From Tsukamurella tyrosinosolvens (GTDB lineage Bacteria; Actinomycetota; Actinomycetes; Mycobacteriales; Mycobacteriaceae), in contig NZ_FNSA01000003.1 in the NCBI RefSeq assembly GCF_900104775.1, positions 1,922,001-1,986,000 of the forward strand: a DNA stretch of 64,000 nt. The letters are read 5' to 3'. A program made the position numbers and the translations under genes. Position 1 is the first letter of the stretch. The number at the start of each line of letters is the position of its first letter. Positions 53,800 through 63,096 of the stretch are shown here, in pieces. The notes under the pieces are model-generated. The model ran no database searches and was not told the DNA's origin. It saw only the letters and a list, made by a program, of their open reading frames with translations.

Positions 53800-54768
53800 T
53801 CAGCCCAGCTCCTGGGCGGGCGCGGCGACGGTGACGCCGGCCGCCGAACGCAGCCCGTCGCGCAGGTGGGTCCGCGCCAGCCGCGCGGGCACCGTCGAGG
53901 TGAGGAAGTCGGTGAGGAGGGCGAGGAATCGGTCCGGTGCCTCGGTCATGGGGAAGTGGCCGACACCGTCGAAGACCTCCACGCGCGCCGCGGGCAGGGC
54001 CGCGCGGAGGACCTCGGCGTGCGTCGCGGGGATGATCGAGTCGTCGGCCCCCCAGGCCACGAGCGTCGGGACCTCGGCGGTCAGATAGCACCGATCGAGC
54101 ATGGTGACGACCTGCCCGCGCAGGTCCACCACGGATCGCAGCGTCCGCGCGAAGGCGTGCGGGGACGCGGTGTTCGGCATGCGGTCGAGCGCCCGGCGCA
54201 GCTGCACCGCGTCGGGGCGCACGGGGCTGGGCACGGCCGCCGCCGCGAGCAACGCGGTCGCCAGGACCTGCTTCGCGCCCGGCAGCGCCGTGAGCGCGAC
54301 GAGCTGCTCGGCGAAGGGTAGGGAGAGCAGGCGCAGCAGCGGCGAGACGTCGTGATCGACGCCGCCGGGCGCCACGAACGCGATCCGCTCGACCATCTCC
54401 GGGAACTGGTAGGCGAACTGCCCGGCGACGCCGCCGCCCAGCGAGTGGCCGACGACCGATACTCGCTCGATGCCCAGGTAGCACAGGAGATCTCGCATGC
54501 CGTTGGCGAACGCGGCCACCGAGTAGTCGGCGCGCGGGCGATCCGAGAGGCCGTGGCCGAGCAGGTCCGGCGCGATCACCGTGAATCTGTCGGTCAACGG
54601 CGCGAGCACGGAGTCCCACACGAGCGAGTTGTCGCCGATGCCGTGCAGCAGGAGCACGGCGGGCCCGGTACCGCCGATGCGGTAGGCGCGACGGTGCCCG
54701 TGGATCGTCGCGAAGCACAGGTCGGGCACGTACGGGCGGGCCCGGAAGGGCAGGACCTCGGAACTCAT
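53800..54768 (-). CDS. alpha/beta hydrolase, tandem copy 1
   Basis: A 322-residue hydrolase with nucleophile Ser109 (VVGHSLGGG), oxyanion segment LLLHGIGDNS, acid in WGADDSIIP and His in DGVGHFPM. It is closely similar to the next gene upstream and of the Rv2715 type. A GAGGAGG ribosome binding site precedes the ATG. It is last in the PAC2-hydrolase-hydrolase unit. Substrate unknown; lipid esters are plausible. Confidence 0.88.
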   Translation of the reverse strand: MSSEVLPFRARPYVPDLCFATIHGHRRAYRIGGTGPAVLLLHGIGDNSLVWDSVLAPLTDRFTVIAPDLLGHGLSDRPRADYSVAAFANGMRDLLCYLGIERVSVVGHSLGGGVAGQFAYQFPEMVERIAFVAPGGVDHDVSPLLRLLSLPFAEQLVALTALPGAKQVLATALLAAAAVPSPVRPDAVQLRRALDRMPNTASPHAFARTLRSVVDLRGQVVTMLDRCYLTAEVPTLVAWGADDSIIPATHAEVLRAALPAARVEVFDGVGHFPMTEAPDRFLALLTDFLTSTVPARLARTHLRDGLRSAAGVTVAAPAQELG

Positions 54769-54835
54769 CGCGGCCTCCTCACGACTGACTCCCGTCAGTG
54801 TGGGAGCGCCGGATTACGGGCGCGGCATTCGCCGG

Positions 54836-55765
54836 TTACGCCGGCGTTTCGGCCTCGGCGTCGAGATCCGCGTCGCGGCGCAGGGCGTCCTGCAGGTCCG
54901 CCACGGTGAGTCGCGCGGGATCGGTGCCGTCGACGAAGTCGGTCAGCACGGCGAGGAACCGGTCCGGGTCGCTCCGGAACGGGAAGTGCCCGGCACCGTC
55001 GAAGACCTCCAGGCGCGACGACGGCAGCGAGGCGTGCAGCAGGTGCGCGTGCTCGACCGGAATGATCGGGTCGTCGGAGCCCCACACCACCAGCACGGGC
55101 ACGGTCTCGGCGACGTAGGTGCGGTCGAGCATCGTCACCACCTGGCCGAACGGGTCGACGACGGCGCGGAGGGTGCGGGCGAACGCGCGCGGCGTGCCGG
55201 CGTGGGGCAGGCCCGCGAGCACCCGGGCGCACTCGGCGTTGTCGACGAAGAGCTTGAGCGGGACGCGGCCCAACAGGTCCAGCGCGGCGCTCGCCACGGG
55301 CAGCACGCCGGGGAGCGCGAGCGAGCGGATCGCGATCTCCGACATCGGCAGCGAGACGGCCTTGAGCACGGGGGAGACCGAGCGGGTGACGCCGCCGGTG
55401 TTGACGAAGACGAGCCGCTCGACCATCTCCGGGTACTGGTAGGTGAACTGCCCCGCGATGCCGCCGCCCAGCGAATGCCCGACCAGCGTCGCGCGCTCGA
55501 TGCCGAGGTAGAGCAGGAGATCACGCATGGCGTTGGTGAACGCCGGGAGCGAGTAGTCGGCGCGCGGGCGACCGGAGAGGCCGTGCCCGAGCAGGTCCGG
55601 CACGATCACCGTGTACCGCTCGGCGAGCCGCTCGAGGATCGGTTCGAACGTCGCCGAGTTGTCGGCCATCCCGTGGATGAGCAGCAGGGCGGGGCCGCTG
55701 CCGCCGATCCGGTAGGCCCGGCGGTGGCCGTGGATCAGCGCGACGCGCTGACGCACCTGCGTCAC
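54836..55765 (-). CDS. alpha/beta hydrolase, tandem copy 2 (Rv2715-like)
   Basis: A 309-residue hydrolase: Ser98 (LVGHSLGGG), LLIHGMADNS, acid in WGSDDPIIP and His in DGAGHFPF. It shares long identical stretches with copy 1 (LLGHGLSxRPRADYS). The GTG start overlaps the PAC2 stop (GTGA), the arrangement of Rv2714-Rv2715 in M. tuberculosis, so this copy is likely the ancestral one. Confidence 0.88.
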   Translation of the reverse strand: MTQVRQRVALIHGHRRAYRIGGSGPALLLIHGMADNSATFEPILERLAERYTVIVPDLLGHGLSGRPRADYSLPAFTNAMRDLLLYLGIERATLVGHSLGGGIAGQFTYQYPEMVERLVFVNTGGVTRSVSPVLKAVSLPMSEIAIRSLALPGVLPVASAALDLLGRVPLKLFVDNAECARVLAGLPHAGTPRAFARTLRAVVDPFGQVVTMLDRTYVAETVPVLVVWGSDDPIIPVEHAHLLHASLPSSRLEVFDGAGHFPFRSDPDRFLAVLTDFVDGTDPARLTVADLQDALRRDADLDAEAETPA

Positions 55766-56697
55766 GCGCCGGAGCCGTTCTCGCCCTCGTCGCCGGCCTG
55801 CTCCGCGAGGAAGGCCTCGAACTCGCTCGCCAGGTCGTCACCGGTCGGGATGGCCTCGCCATCGGCGATGAGCAGCTCGCGGGGCTGCTGCGCGGCCTCG
55901 TCGTACTGCTGCTCCAGCGTCTCGACGACCGAGGAGATCTCCGAGCTGGACGAGACCTGGGCGTCGATCTGCTCGCGCAGCTCCGCCGCCTCCACCGCGA
56001 GATCGCCGTCGGGCAGCTGGAGCCCGACGGAGGTGCGCAGCGCGCCGAGCATGCCGAGAACCGCCTCGGGGTAGTCGTTCTGCGCGAGGTAGTGCGGCAC
56101 GTGCACCGACAGCCCCAGCGTGTCGTAGCCCTTGTCGGCCATCCGCAGTTCCAGCAGTCCTGCGGCGCTCCCGGGCAGGCGCATGGTGCCGCCGTCCCAC
56201 GAGCGCAGCTCGCTGCGCAGGTCCGGATTGTTGCCGTGCGCGGTGACCGGCACCGGACGGGTGTGCGGGACCGCCATCGGGATGGCGTGCAGGCCGACGA
56301 CCGAGCGCACGCCGAAGCGCTCCGCGAGGCCCGCAACGGCGCTGACGAAGCCGTTCCACCGCAGGTCCGGCTCCGCGCCCGCGAGCAGCAGGAAGGGCTT
56401 GCCTGCGGAGTCGCGCACGGCGTAGAGGTTCAGCTCGGGCTCGTCGACGCCGGTGAAGCCGTCCTCGAAGGTCATCGAGGGCCGGCGGGAGCGGTAGTCG
56501 ATCAGCTCGTCGACGTCGAACGACGCGACCAGCTCCGTGGTGAGGTTGTCCTTGAGGTGCTGGCGCAGCAGCCTCAACGCGTGCCCGGCGTCGGCGTAGC
56601 CGTCGAGCGCGTGCACCAGCACGGGGCCGTTGCCGTCGGTGTCCGAGACTGACGGACCCGGGAACTCCAGCTCGTACATGTGGGACTGCTCGTCCAT
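55762..56697 (-). CDS. PAC2 family protein (Rv2714-like)
   Basis: A 311-residue protein of the proteasome-assembly-chaperone 2 fold: GPVLVHALDGYADAGHALRL at the start, VVGLHAIPMAVPHTRPVPVT in the middle, then an acidic coiled C-terminus (ISSVVETLEQQYDEAAQQ, and EFEAFLAEQAGDEGENGSG). GGAGGTAG precedes the ATG. Actinobacterial PAC2 proteins are of unknown function. It is first gene of an operon with two hydrolases. Confidence 0.88.
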   Translation of the reverse strand: MDEQSHMYELEFPGPSVSDTDGNGPVLVHALDGYADAGHALRLLRQHLKDNLTTELVASFDVDELIDYRSRRPSMTFEDGFTGVDEPELNLYAVRDSAGKPFLLLAGAEPDLRWNGFVSAVAGLAERFGVRSVVGLHAIPMAVPHTRPVPVTAHGNNPDLRSELRSWDGGTMRLPGSAAGLLELRMADKGYDTLGLSVHVPHYLAQNDYPEAVLGMLGALRTSVGLQLPDGDLAVEAAELREQIDAQVSSSSEISSVVETLEQQYDEAAQQPRELLIADGEAIPTGDDLASEFEAFLAEQAGDEGENGSGA

Positions 56698-56806
56698 GCG
56701 CTACCTCCAACCGCCGTGCTCCCCGCGCCGGCGGGGAACTACCAGTTTTCCACGTGGGACAACCTCGCGTGCATCGTGTCGATTCCCGCGCGCCGCGTGT
56801 TTCCGC

Positions 56807-57232
56807 TCACGGCGTAACGGCGGACGCGAGGAAACGGCCGACGACCTCGGCCTCCGCGGGGCTGAGTGCGGCTGCCGACGCGCGGATCGGGCCGATGAGA
56901 TCGGCGAAGAACTCCTCGCCGAGTCGGCGCGCATGGGCGGTGACGAGGACCTGGACGCGGCGGCGATCCCCGGGATCGGGGGCGCGCTCCACCAGGCCCG
57001 CGGCCGCGAGGCGGTCGACGAGGGCGGTGCACGCCGCCGAGCTCAAGTGCAGCTGCGTCGCCAGGGCTCCGGGGGTCGAGGGCGTGCCGGCCCGCTCCAG
57101 GTCGAGCAGCGCGACCAGTGCGCGCACGTCCGTCCCGCCGAGCGCGTGCCGGGCGCCGAAGGCGGCGATCTCGCGCTCCCAGCGCTGTGCCGCGGCGCGC
57201 AGGGCGTGCACGAGGTGGTCGTTGTCGCTCAT
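56807..57232 (-). CDS. MarR family transcriptional regulator
   Basis: A 141-residue winged-helix repressor: dimerisation helices at both ends and the wHTH at residues ~50-100 (TPGALATQLHLSSAACTALV, then RLAAAGLVERAPDPGDRR). It is divergent from an alpha/beta hydrolase. Two matching palindromes occupy the gap, so it likely represses itself and the hydrolase. Confidence 0.9.
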   Translation of the reverse strand: MSDNDHLVHALRAAAQRWEREIAAFGARHALGGTDVRALVALLDLERAGTPSTPGALATQLHLSSAACTALVDRLAAAGLVERAPDPGDRRRVQVLVTAHARRLGEEFFADLIGPIRASAAALSPAEAEVVGRFLASAVTP

Positions 57233-57238
57233 GCGCCG

Positions 57239-57244
57239 ACGGTA
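57239..57244 (-). promoter_or_regulatory. predicted leaderless -10 element of the MarR gene
   Basis: TACCGT on the minus strand, 6 nt before the MarR ATG. The first operator lies 9 bp upstream, over the spacer. Confidence 0.45.
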
Positions 57245-57253
57245 GCAGGTATC

Positions 57254-57280
57254 TTGATGATCAAATATCTCGATGATCGA
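57254..57280. promoter_or_regulatory. twin MarR operators
   Basis: TTGATGATCAA (57254-57264) and TCGATGATCGA (57270-57280) are odd-centred perfect palindromes with centres 16 bp apart, embedded in a 16-bp direct repeat. They lie between the divergent MarR and hydrolase genes, 10 bp before the hydrolase ATG. Confidence 0.75.
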
Positions 57281-57290
57281 GAGGAATGTC

Positions 57291-58094
57291 ATGAGATCCG
57301 AGTTCTCCGACGCCTACGACGCCGTGGTCGCGCAGTGGGGCGTGCCGGTCCGGCGCACCGATGTCGACGGTCCGCTCGCCCGGACGCGGGTCCTCATCGG
57401 TGGCGACGACGACGCGCCGCCGCTGCTGTGCCTGCCCGGCGGCCGCGACACGGGCGCCTCCTGGTTCGGGCAGGCCGCGACTCTCGCGGCCTCCCATCGC
57501 GTGCTGGCGCCGGACCTCCCCGGGGACGCGGGCGGTAGCGAGCGGCGTGGGCTGAGATCCCGGGACGACCTACCGGCGTGGATCGACGAGGTGCTCGACG
57601 GACTCGGTGCGACCACGGCGGACCTGCTCGGGTACTCCCTGGGGGCGCAGATCGCGGTGGCCTACGCGCTCGCCCGCCCGGACCGCGTCCGGGCGCTGAC
57701 CGTGCTCGATCCCACGCGAGTCTTCGCCTCGATGCGGATCACGACGGCGCTGCGCGCGGTGCCGGTGATGGCGGCCCCGTCGAGCCGGCGGGCTCGCGCG
57801 TACGCGACCTGGGAGACGGCCGGTCACTGGCCGCCGACTCCCGAGTTCGGCCGCTTGGCGAGCGCGGCCGCCGATGGGCCCCGGCCCCGGTACGCCGTCC
57901 CTCCGCAGCCGCGGCCCGACGACCTGGACGCGCTCCGGGAACTACCGGGAGGCGTCACCGTCGTCGTCGCGCTGCGCAGTCGGTACCACGACGGCGCGGC
58001 CGTGGCGCGCACCGTCGAACGGCGCTACCCGTGGATGCGGGTCGAGACCCTGCCCGTGTCGCATCACGAACTCCCGTTCGCGTACCGGCCGTGA
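57291..58094 (+). CDS. alpha/beta hydrolase under MarR control
   Basis: A 267-residue hydrolase with nucleophile Ser116 (LLGYSLGAQ), LLCLPGGRDTGASWFGQ near the oxyanion hole and His in VSHHELPF. It has ribosome binding site GAGAGGAA. Predicted to be induced when the MarR protein releases the twin operators, perhaps by a lipophilic or phenolic ester-type compound; substrate unknown. Confidence 0.85.
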   Translation: MRSEFSDAYDAVVAQWGVPVRRTDVDGPLARTRVLIGGDDDAPPLLCLPGGRDTGASWFGQAATLAASHRVLAPDLPGDAGGSERRGLRSRDDLPAWIDEVLDGLGATTADLLGYSLGAQIAVAYALARPDRVRALTVLDPTRVFASMRITTALRAVPVMAAPSSRRARAYATWETAGHWPPTPEFGRLASAAADGPRPRYAVPPQPRPDDLDALRELPGGVTVVVALRSRYHDGAAVARTVERRYPWMRVETLPVSHHELPFAYRP

Positions 58095-58104
58095 GTGGCG
58101 TGCG

Positions 58105-60057
58105 TCAGGAGACGTGGACGGTCGGGCGACGCTTGGCGTCGTGCTCGGCCTGGCGCAGCACCTCGTGGCAGACGGCCGCGACCTCGCCGGAGCCCTCGAC
58201 GAGGTACTTGCCCATGTTGAGCACGGGGTTCATCTCGGACCACTGGAAGTAGACCTCGGGCACGACGCCGGTCTCGTCGCGGATGTACAGCAGGACGGCG
58301 GCGATGGTGTTGGCGATGCTGCCCGAGCGCACCTTGAGCAGGCGGTAGCCGAACTTCTCGATGCCCCGGACCTCCAGGTCCTCCTCGAAGTCCGAGGAGT
58401 CGCGCGGCCACACCTCGAGCAGGATCACCCGCGAGCGGCCGGGGATGTGGCCGAACTTGCGCTCGGCGCGGACCTTGTCGCGGTACTCCTTCTTGGTGTC
58501 CACGTCGGGCTCGTGCGAGACGATGCGGATGGCGTGCTGGGCGGCGGCGTCGTCGCGGATGAATTCGAGGGCCTTCTCGTCGAAGGTGATCGACGAGGCG
58601 CGCAGCTCGAAGGAGCGCCGCACGCGGGAGCCGATCGACACGACGGCGATGGCCAGGATGAACAGCGCGGCGATCCGGACGCCGTCGGGCCGCTCGATGA
58701 TGTTGTCGATCGTGGTGTAGACGAAGACCGCCGAGATCAGGCCGAAGCCCCAGGTGGCCGCGGTCTGCCGCTTGCGGCGGGCGGAGATGGTCACCGCGAT
58801 CGCGGCGGAGGTCATGAGGACGAGGACGCCGGTGGCGTAGGCGCCGCCCTGCGCGTTCACGTCGGCCTCGAAGATGAGCACGATCACGAGGGCGATGACG
58901 GTCAGCACCACGACCAGCGGCCGCACGGCGGAGGCCCAGCGGGGAGCCATGCCGTACCGCGGCAGGTACCGCGGGACCAGGTTGAGCATGCCGGCCATCG
59001 CGGACGCGCCGGCGAACCAGAGTATCGCCACTGTCGAGACGTCGTAGACGGTGCCGAAACCGTTCCCGAGGTACTCGTGGGCGAGCCACGCCAGGGCGCG
59101 GCCGTTGGCGTCGCCGTTCGGCCCGAACTCCTCCGCGGGGATGAGCACCGTGGTCGCGAAGCTGGACGTGGCGAGCAGGACGCTCATGATCACGGCGGCG
59201 GTGGTCAGGAGGCGGCCGGTGTCCCGGATGCGCTTGGCCGGGTACTCGGGCGGGTCGTTGGGATCGCCCTTGATCTGGGGCATCACCGCGACGCCGGTCT
59301 CGAACCCGGAGAGACCCAGCGCCAGCTTCGGGAAGACGATCAGCGCGACCGCGATCACCATGAGCGGATTCGAATGCTCCGCCCACAGCAGGTCCTGCCA
59401 GTCCAGCACCTTCTGCGGCCGCTCCGCGACGTGCCACAGCGAGATCCCGATGACGACCACGTTGAGCGAGAGGTACAGGGTCACCAGGACGACGGCGGTG
59501 CCGATGGCCTCGCGGAAGCCCTTGAGGAAGATGACGCCCAGTGCCAGGACCAGGCCCAGGGTGATGGGGATGTTGGCGCCGTGGAAGAACGACGGGACCA
59601 GGGGGTTCTCGACGATGTGCTCGGCGGCGTCGGAGGACGACAACGTGATCGTGATGATGAAGTCGGTGGCCGCGAAGCCGAGCAGCACGAGGACGAACAA
59701 CTTGCCGCCCCACCACGGGAGGAGGCGCTCGAACATCGCCAGCGAGCCGGAGCCGTTGAAGCTCTCCCGGGACACCCGCTTGTAGACCGGGAGTGCGCCG
59801 AACAGCGTGAGCGCGATGAGAACCAGGGTGGCGATGGGGGAGATGACGCCCGCCGCGATGAACGCGATGGCCGGCTGGTAGCCGAGGGTCGAGAAGTAGT
59901 CGACGCCGGTCAGGCACATGACCTTCCACCACGGCTGCGGGTGTTCCGCATCCTTCGCGTGGGGTCCGACGTGGGTGCCGGCCCGCTCAGACATGCCGCT
60001 GAGGAACCAGTCGCGCGTGCGGTCCGAGAACCGCGGTAAGCCGATCACGCGGTTCAC
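58105..60057 (-). CDS. APC family permease with cytoplasmic C-terminal domain (Rv2690c-like)
   Basis: A 650-residue transporter. The first ~12 spans (residues ~55-480) carry the family segment [20 protein letters not shown] and [16 protein letters not shown]. From ~490 a soluble domain follows ([40 protein letters not shown]). The layout resembles both amino-acid permeases and KimA-like potassium importers, so substrate is open. The GTG at 60057 has no clear ribosome binding site; a Met 17 residues later is the alternative. Confidence 0.82.
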   Translation of the reverse strand: MNRVIGLPRFSDRTRDWFLSGMSERAGTHVGPHAKDAEHPQPWWKVMCLTGVDYFSTLGYQPAIAFIAAGVISPIATLVLIALTLFGALPVYKRVSRESFNGSGSLAMFERLLPWWGGKLFVLVLLGFAATDFIITITLSSSDAAEHIVENPLVPSFFHGANIPITLGLVLALGVIFLKGFREAIGTAVVLVTLYLSLNVVVIGISLWHVAERPQKVLDWQDLLWAEHSNPLMVIAVALIVFPKLALGLSGFETGVAVMPQIKGDPNDPPEYPAKRIRDTGRLLTTAAVIMSVLLATSSFATTVLIPAEEFGPNGDANGRALAWLAHEYLGNGFGTVYDVSTVAILWFAGASAMAGMLNLVPRYLPRYGMAPRWASAVRPLVVVLTVIALVIVLIFEADVNAQGGAYATGVLVLMTSAAIAVTISARRKRQTAATWGFGLISAVFVYTTIDNIIERPDGVRIAALFILAIAVVSIGSRVRRSFELRASSITFDEKALEFIRDDAAAQHAIRIVSHEPDVDTKKEYRDKVRAERKFGHIPGRSRVILLEVWPRDSSDFEEDLEVRGIEKFGYRLLKVRSGSIANTIAAVLLYIRDETGVVPEVYFQWSEMNPVLNMGKYLVEGSGEVAAVCHEVLRQAEHDAKRRPTVHVS

Positions 60058-60219
60058 AGTAGCGCTCACCGCTCCCGTGCGTCGGTCGCCCGCCCACCGG
60101 TGTCCGGTAACGACCGATCCTGTGCACAACGCCCAGCGTGGAGAACGTTTCGTAATCAAAGTGGGGATGGGTGAGCTCGGCCGGCGATCCCCGTCGGCGG
60201 CCTCCGCGAGCATTCGATC

Positions 60220-61275
60220 ATGACGAAACATCACGCGGACCCGGCCATGAAGATCGACTCCCTCGGCGACCTGCTCGCCGCCGTCCCAGCGCTCCTGGGC
60301 TTCTATCCGACGCGCTCGGTGGTCCTCCTCGCGCACGACGAGGTGACAGGCCGGATCGGGGCCACCGCCCGGACCGATCTCGAGGTGACCCGGTCCGGCG
60401 GTCTCCGGAAGGACTGCCGGACCCACATCGCCGAGGCGGTGGGGCTGCTGCGGCGCCAGGGGGCGGACCGGTTGTTCTGCGTCGCCGTCGACGACCGCCC
60501 GCGCGAGCGGCTCGCCCCGGCGCTCCTGCGGCTGCTGGAGGACGCCGCGCGCTCACGGGACGCGGTCGTCCCGGACCTCGAGATCATCGACCTGGTGCTC
60601 CTCGACCGGATGGAGGCCGGCGAGCGATGGGTGTGCCGACACGGCGAGAGCGGCGCCCTCCCCGATCCGGCGTCGTCACCGCTGATGGTGGCGGCGGTCG
60701 TGGAGGGGCGCACCATCCACCGGTCCCGCGCGGACCTGACCGACCAGCTCGCGGAGGAGGGGCAGGGGATCGGTGCGGACCGCTGCCGCGACGCCGCGGA
60801 CTACGAGGCGGACGGCGATCCCTGCGAGCTGCTGGCCGCCGTCGTCGGGGCCGTCACCGCGCAGCGCTCGGCCGCGCTGTCGGACGCCGACGTCGCCCTG
60901 CTCGGGGGAGCGCTGCTCGAGGTGACGGTGCGCGACGCGGCGATGGCGTTGGCCCTCACCGTGATGGCCGACGAGGCCCGGTTGCTGTTCGCCGAGCTGG
61001 CGCGGCGACTGCGCGGCACGCCGCGGGCCGCGGCGGCGACGCTGGTGGCCGCCGGGAGCTACTTGCGCGGGGACGGGCCGCTCACGGGCATCGCCCTGGA
61101 CGCGGCACTCACCGCCGACCGGCACTACCGGGGCGCGCATCTGCTGGCGCACGCCCTGGCGGCGGGGATGCATCCGCGGGAGCTGTGCATCACCGCCGAG
61201 ATCGGGCTGGACGTGGCCCGCCGCCTCGGCGTGGATCTCCCGCCCCGGGACCTCGGGTTCCCCCTCGCCGGGTGA
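60220..61275 (+). CDS. DUF4192 family protein
   Basis: A 351-residue protein starting, after a short lead, with [20 protein letters not shown] and SVVLLAHD, the diagnostic DUF4192 opening. The rest is mixed alpha/beta then helical, with no catalytic motif I recognise. Actinobacterial family of unknown function that occurs near ideR in mycobacteria as I recall. It is separated from the divergent APC permease gene by 162 bp with no obvious operator. Confidence 0.85.
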   Translation: MTKHHADPAMKIDSLGDLLAAVPALLGFYPTRSVVLLAHDEVTGRIGATARTDLEVTRSGGLRKDCRTHIAEAVGLLRRQGADRLFCVAVDDRPRERLAPALLRLLEDAARSRDAVVPDLEIIDLVLLDRMEAGERWVCRHGESGALPDPASSPLMVAAVVEGRTIHRSRADLTDQLAEEGQGIGADRCRDAADYEADGDPCELLAAVVGAVTAQRSAALSDADVALLGGALLEVTVRDAAMALALTVMADEARLLFAELARRLRGTPRAAAATLVAAGSYLRGDGPLTGIALDAALTADRHYRGAHLLAHALAAGMHPRELCITAEIGLDVARRLGVDLPPRDLGFPLAG

Positions 61276-61306
61276 CGACCGGCGCGGGCTCCGGATCGGG
61301 TACGCG

Positions 61307-62293
61307 TCAGGCGCGGCGGGCGGCGTGCGCCCGGTCGCCCAGGGCCTGCGTGTACTCCCACGCGTCGGCGACGATCTCGCGTAGGTCCGTCTTCTCCGGT
61401 CGCCAGCCGAGCTCGTCGATCGCGCGGCGCGAGGAGGCGACCAGGACGGCCGGATCGCCGGCGCGGCGGTCCGCGGCGGTCTCGGGGATCTCGCGCCCGG
61501 TCACCTCGCGGCAGGTGTCGATCACCTGGCGCACCGAGAAGCCCTCGCCGGAGCCGAGATTGAAGATCTCGTGCGTGCCGGCCCGCGCATGGTCCAGTGC
61601 CAGCAGGTGCGCCTCGGCCAGGTCCTTGACGTGCACGTAATCCCGGACCGCGGTGCCGTCCGCGGTGGGGTAGTCGGCCCCGAAGACCGCGATGTCGCCG
61701 CGCTGCCCGAGGGCGGTCTGCAGCACCAGGGGGATCAGGTGCGTCTCGACCTCGCGGTTCTCGCCGAAGCCGCCGTAACTACCGGCGACGTTGAAGTACC
61801 GGAGCGAGACCGCGGCCAGCCCGTAGGCGGTGGCGTACGAGGAGATCGCGGCGTCGATCGCGAGCTTGGTGGCGCCGTACGTGTTCGTCGGCGCGGTCCG
61901 CGCGTCCTCCGGGATCGGGACCGACTCCGGCTCGCCGTACGTGGCCGCGGTCGACGAGAACACCAGGCGCGGGACGCCGGCGGCGAGCATCGCGTCGAGC
62001 AGTGTCAGCGTCGTGACGACGTTGCCCTGCCAGTAGTTGTGCGGGTGCGACACCGACTCGCCCACGAGTGATTTCGCCGCGAAGTGGAGTACGCCGTCGA
62101 AGTCGCCGTCGGCCAGCAGGGGGCGGGCCACCGTCGCCACGTCGCCCTCCACGAAGGTGGCGCCCGCGGGCACCGCTTCGCGGTTGCCGGTGCTCAGGTC
62201 GTCGATCACCGTCACCTCGTGGCCGCGCTCGAGCAGCACCTGCGTGCACACGCTGCCGACGTAGCCGGCGCCGCCGGTCACCACCAGGCGCAT
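61307..62293 (-). CDS. galE: UDP-glucose 4-epimerase GalE
   Basis: A 328-residue short-chain dehydrogenase-type epimerase. NAD site GGAGYVGS (residues 7-14); catalytic Ser/Thr in [12 protein letters not shown] and the Tyr-x3-Lys in [11 protein letters not shown]. It interconverts UDP-glucose and UDP-galactose, the precursor of galactan in arabinogalactan. The ATG is 3 bp after the ideR stop, so both are co-transcribed, an order known from corynebacterial dtxR-galE. Confidence 0.96.
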   Translation of the reverse strand: MRLVVTGGAGYVGSVCTQVLLERGHEVTVIDDLSTGNREAVPAGATFVEGDVATVARPLLADGDFDGVLHFAAKSLVGESVSHPHNYWQGNVVTTLTLLDAMLAAGVPRLVFSSTAATYGEPESVPIPEDARTAPTNTYGATKLAIDAAISSYATAYGLAAVSLRYFNVAGSYGGFGENREVETHLIPLVLQTALGQRGDIAVFGADYPTADGTAVRDYVHVKDLAEAHLLALDHARAGTHEIFNLGSGEGFSVRQVIDTCREVTGREIPETAADRRAGDPAVLVASSRRAIDELGWRPEKTDLREIVADAWEYTQALGDRAHAARRA

Positions 62294-62296
62294 CGG

Positions 62297-62980
62297 CTAC
62301 ACCGCCTCGACGAAGACGGCGTGCGCCATCTCGTCGGGAAGTTCGAAGTCCTCGTGCCCGGCGACCGAGATGATCACCGCGCCGCGCTGGACCGTCACCG
62401 ACACGCGAGCGTCCGGCACCACGCCGGCCTCGCGGAACCGGCCGATCAGGTCGGTGTCCGCCTGCACGTGCTCGGCCAGCCGCTTGATGACCACGGCCGT
62501 GGGGCCGCCCTGCGGGAGGTCCGTGAGCCGGGCGGGACGCGCGGGCTCGTTGCCGATGGCGACGCCGAGCTCGCCGAGCCCCGGGATCGGGTTGCCGTAC
62601 GGGGACGTGGTCGGGTTGCCCAGCACCTCGAGCAGCCGCCGCTCGACGTCCTCGCTCATCACGTGCTCCCAGCGGCAGGCCTCCGCGTGCACGTTCTCCC
62701 ACTGCAGACCGATGACGTCCACGAGGAGCCGCTCCGCGAGCCGGTGCTTGCGCATCACCGCGATCGCCAACTGGCGGCCCTTCTCGCTGAGTTCCAGATG
62801 ACGGTCCCCGGCCACCCGGACCAGGCCGTCGCGCTCCATGCGCTGCACCGTCTGCGAGACGGTGGGACCACTCTGCTCGAGACGCTCCGCGATCCGCGCC
62901 CGGAGGGGCACGACGCCCTCCTCCTCGAGCTCGTAGATGGTCCGCAGGTACATCTCGGTGGTGTCCACCAGATCGTTCAC
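62297..62980 (-). CDS. ideR: iron-dependent repressor IdeR (DtxR family)
   Basis: A 227-residue metalloregulator with HTH at residues ~27-50, dimerisation domain and a C-terminal SH3-like domain. The metal ligands match IdeR numbering: M10, C102, E105, H106 and H79, E83, H98. It represses siderophore and iron-uptake genes and activates storage genes when Fe(II) is bound. GTG start with AAGGAG upstream. First gene of ideR-galE. Confidence 0.97.
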   Translation of the reverse strand: MNDLVDTTEMYLRTIYELEEEGVVPLRARIAERLEQSGPTVSQTVQRMERDGLVRVAGDRHLELSEKGRQLAIAVMRKHRLAERLLVDVIGLQWENVHAEACRWEHVMSEDVERRLLEVLGNPTTSPYGNPIPGLGELGVAIGNEPARPARLTDLPQGGPTAVVIKRLAEHVQADTDLIGRFREAGVVPDARVSVTVQRGAVIISVAGHEDFELPDEMAHAVFVEAV

Positions 62981-63082
62981 GTGTCCAGCTCCTTCTCGTC
63001 ACCGTCGAGCTTAACCGAGACGGGCTTCCGTCCCCCGTACTAAAGGTTACCTAACTTCGCGGCGTCGCAGGGACGCAACGAC

Positions 63083-63088
63083 TAGGGT
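63083..63088 (+). promoter_or_regulatory. predicted leaderless -10 element of acuC
   Basis: TAGGGT, 8 nt before the ATG at 63097; no Shine-Dalgarno sequence. Confidence 0.45.
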
Positions 63089-63096
63089 CGTGACAC

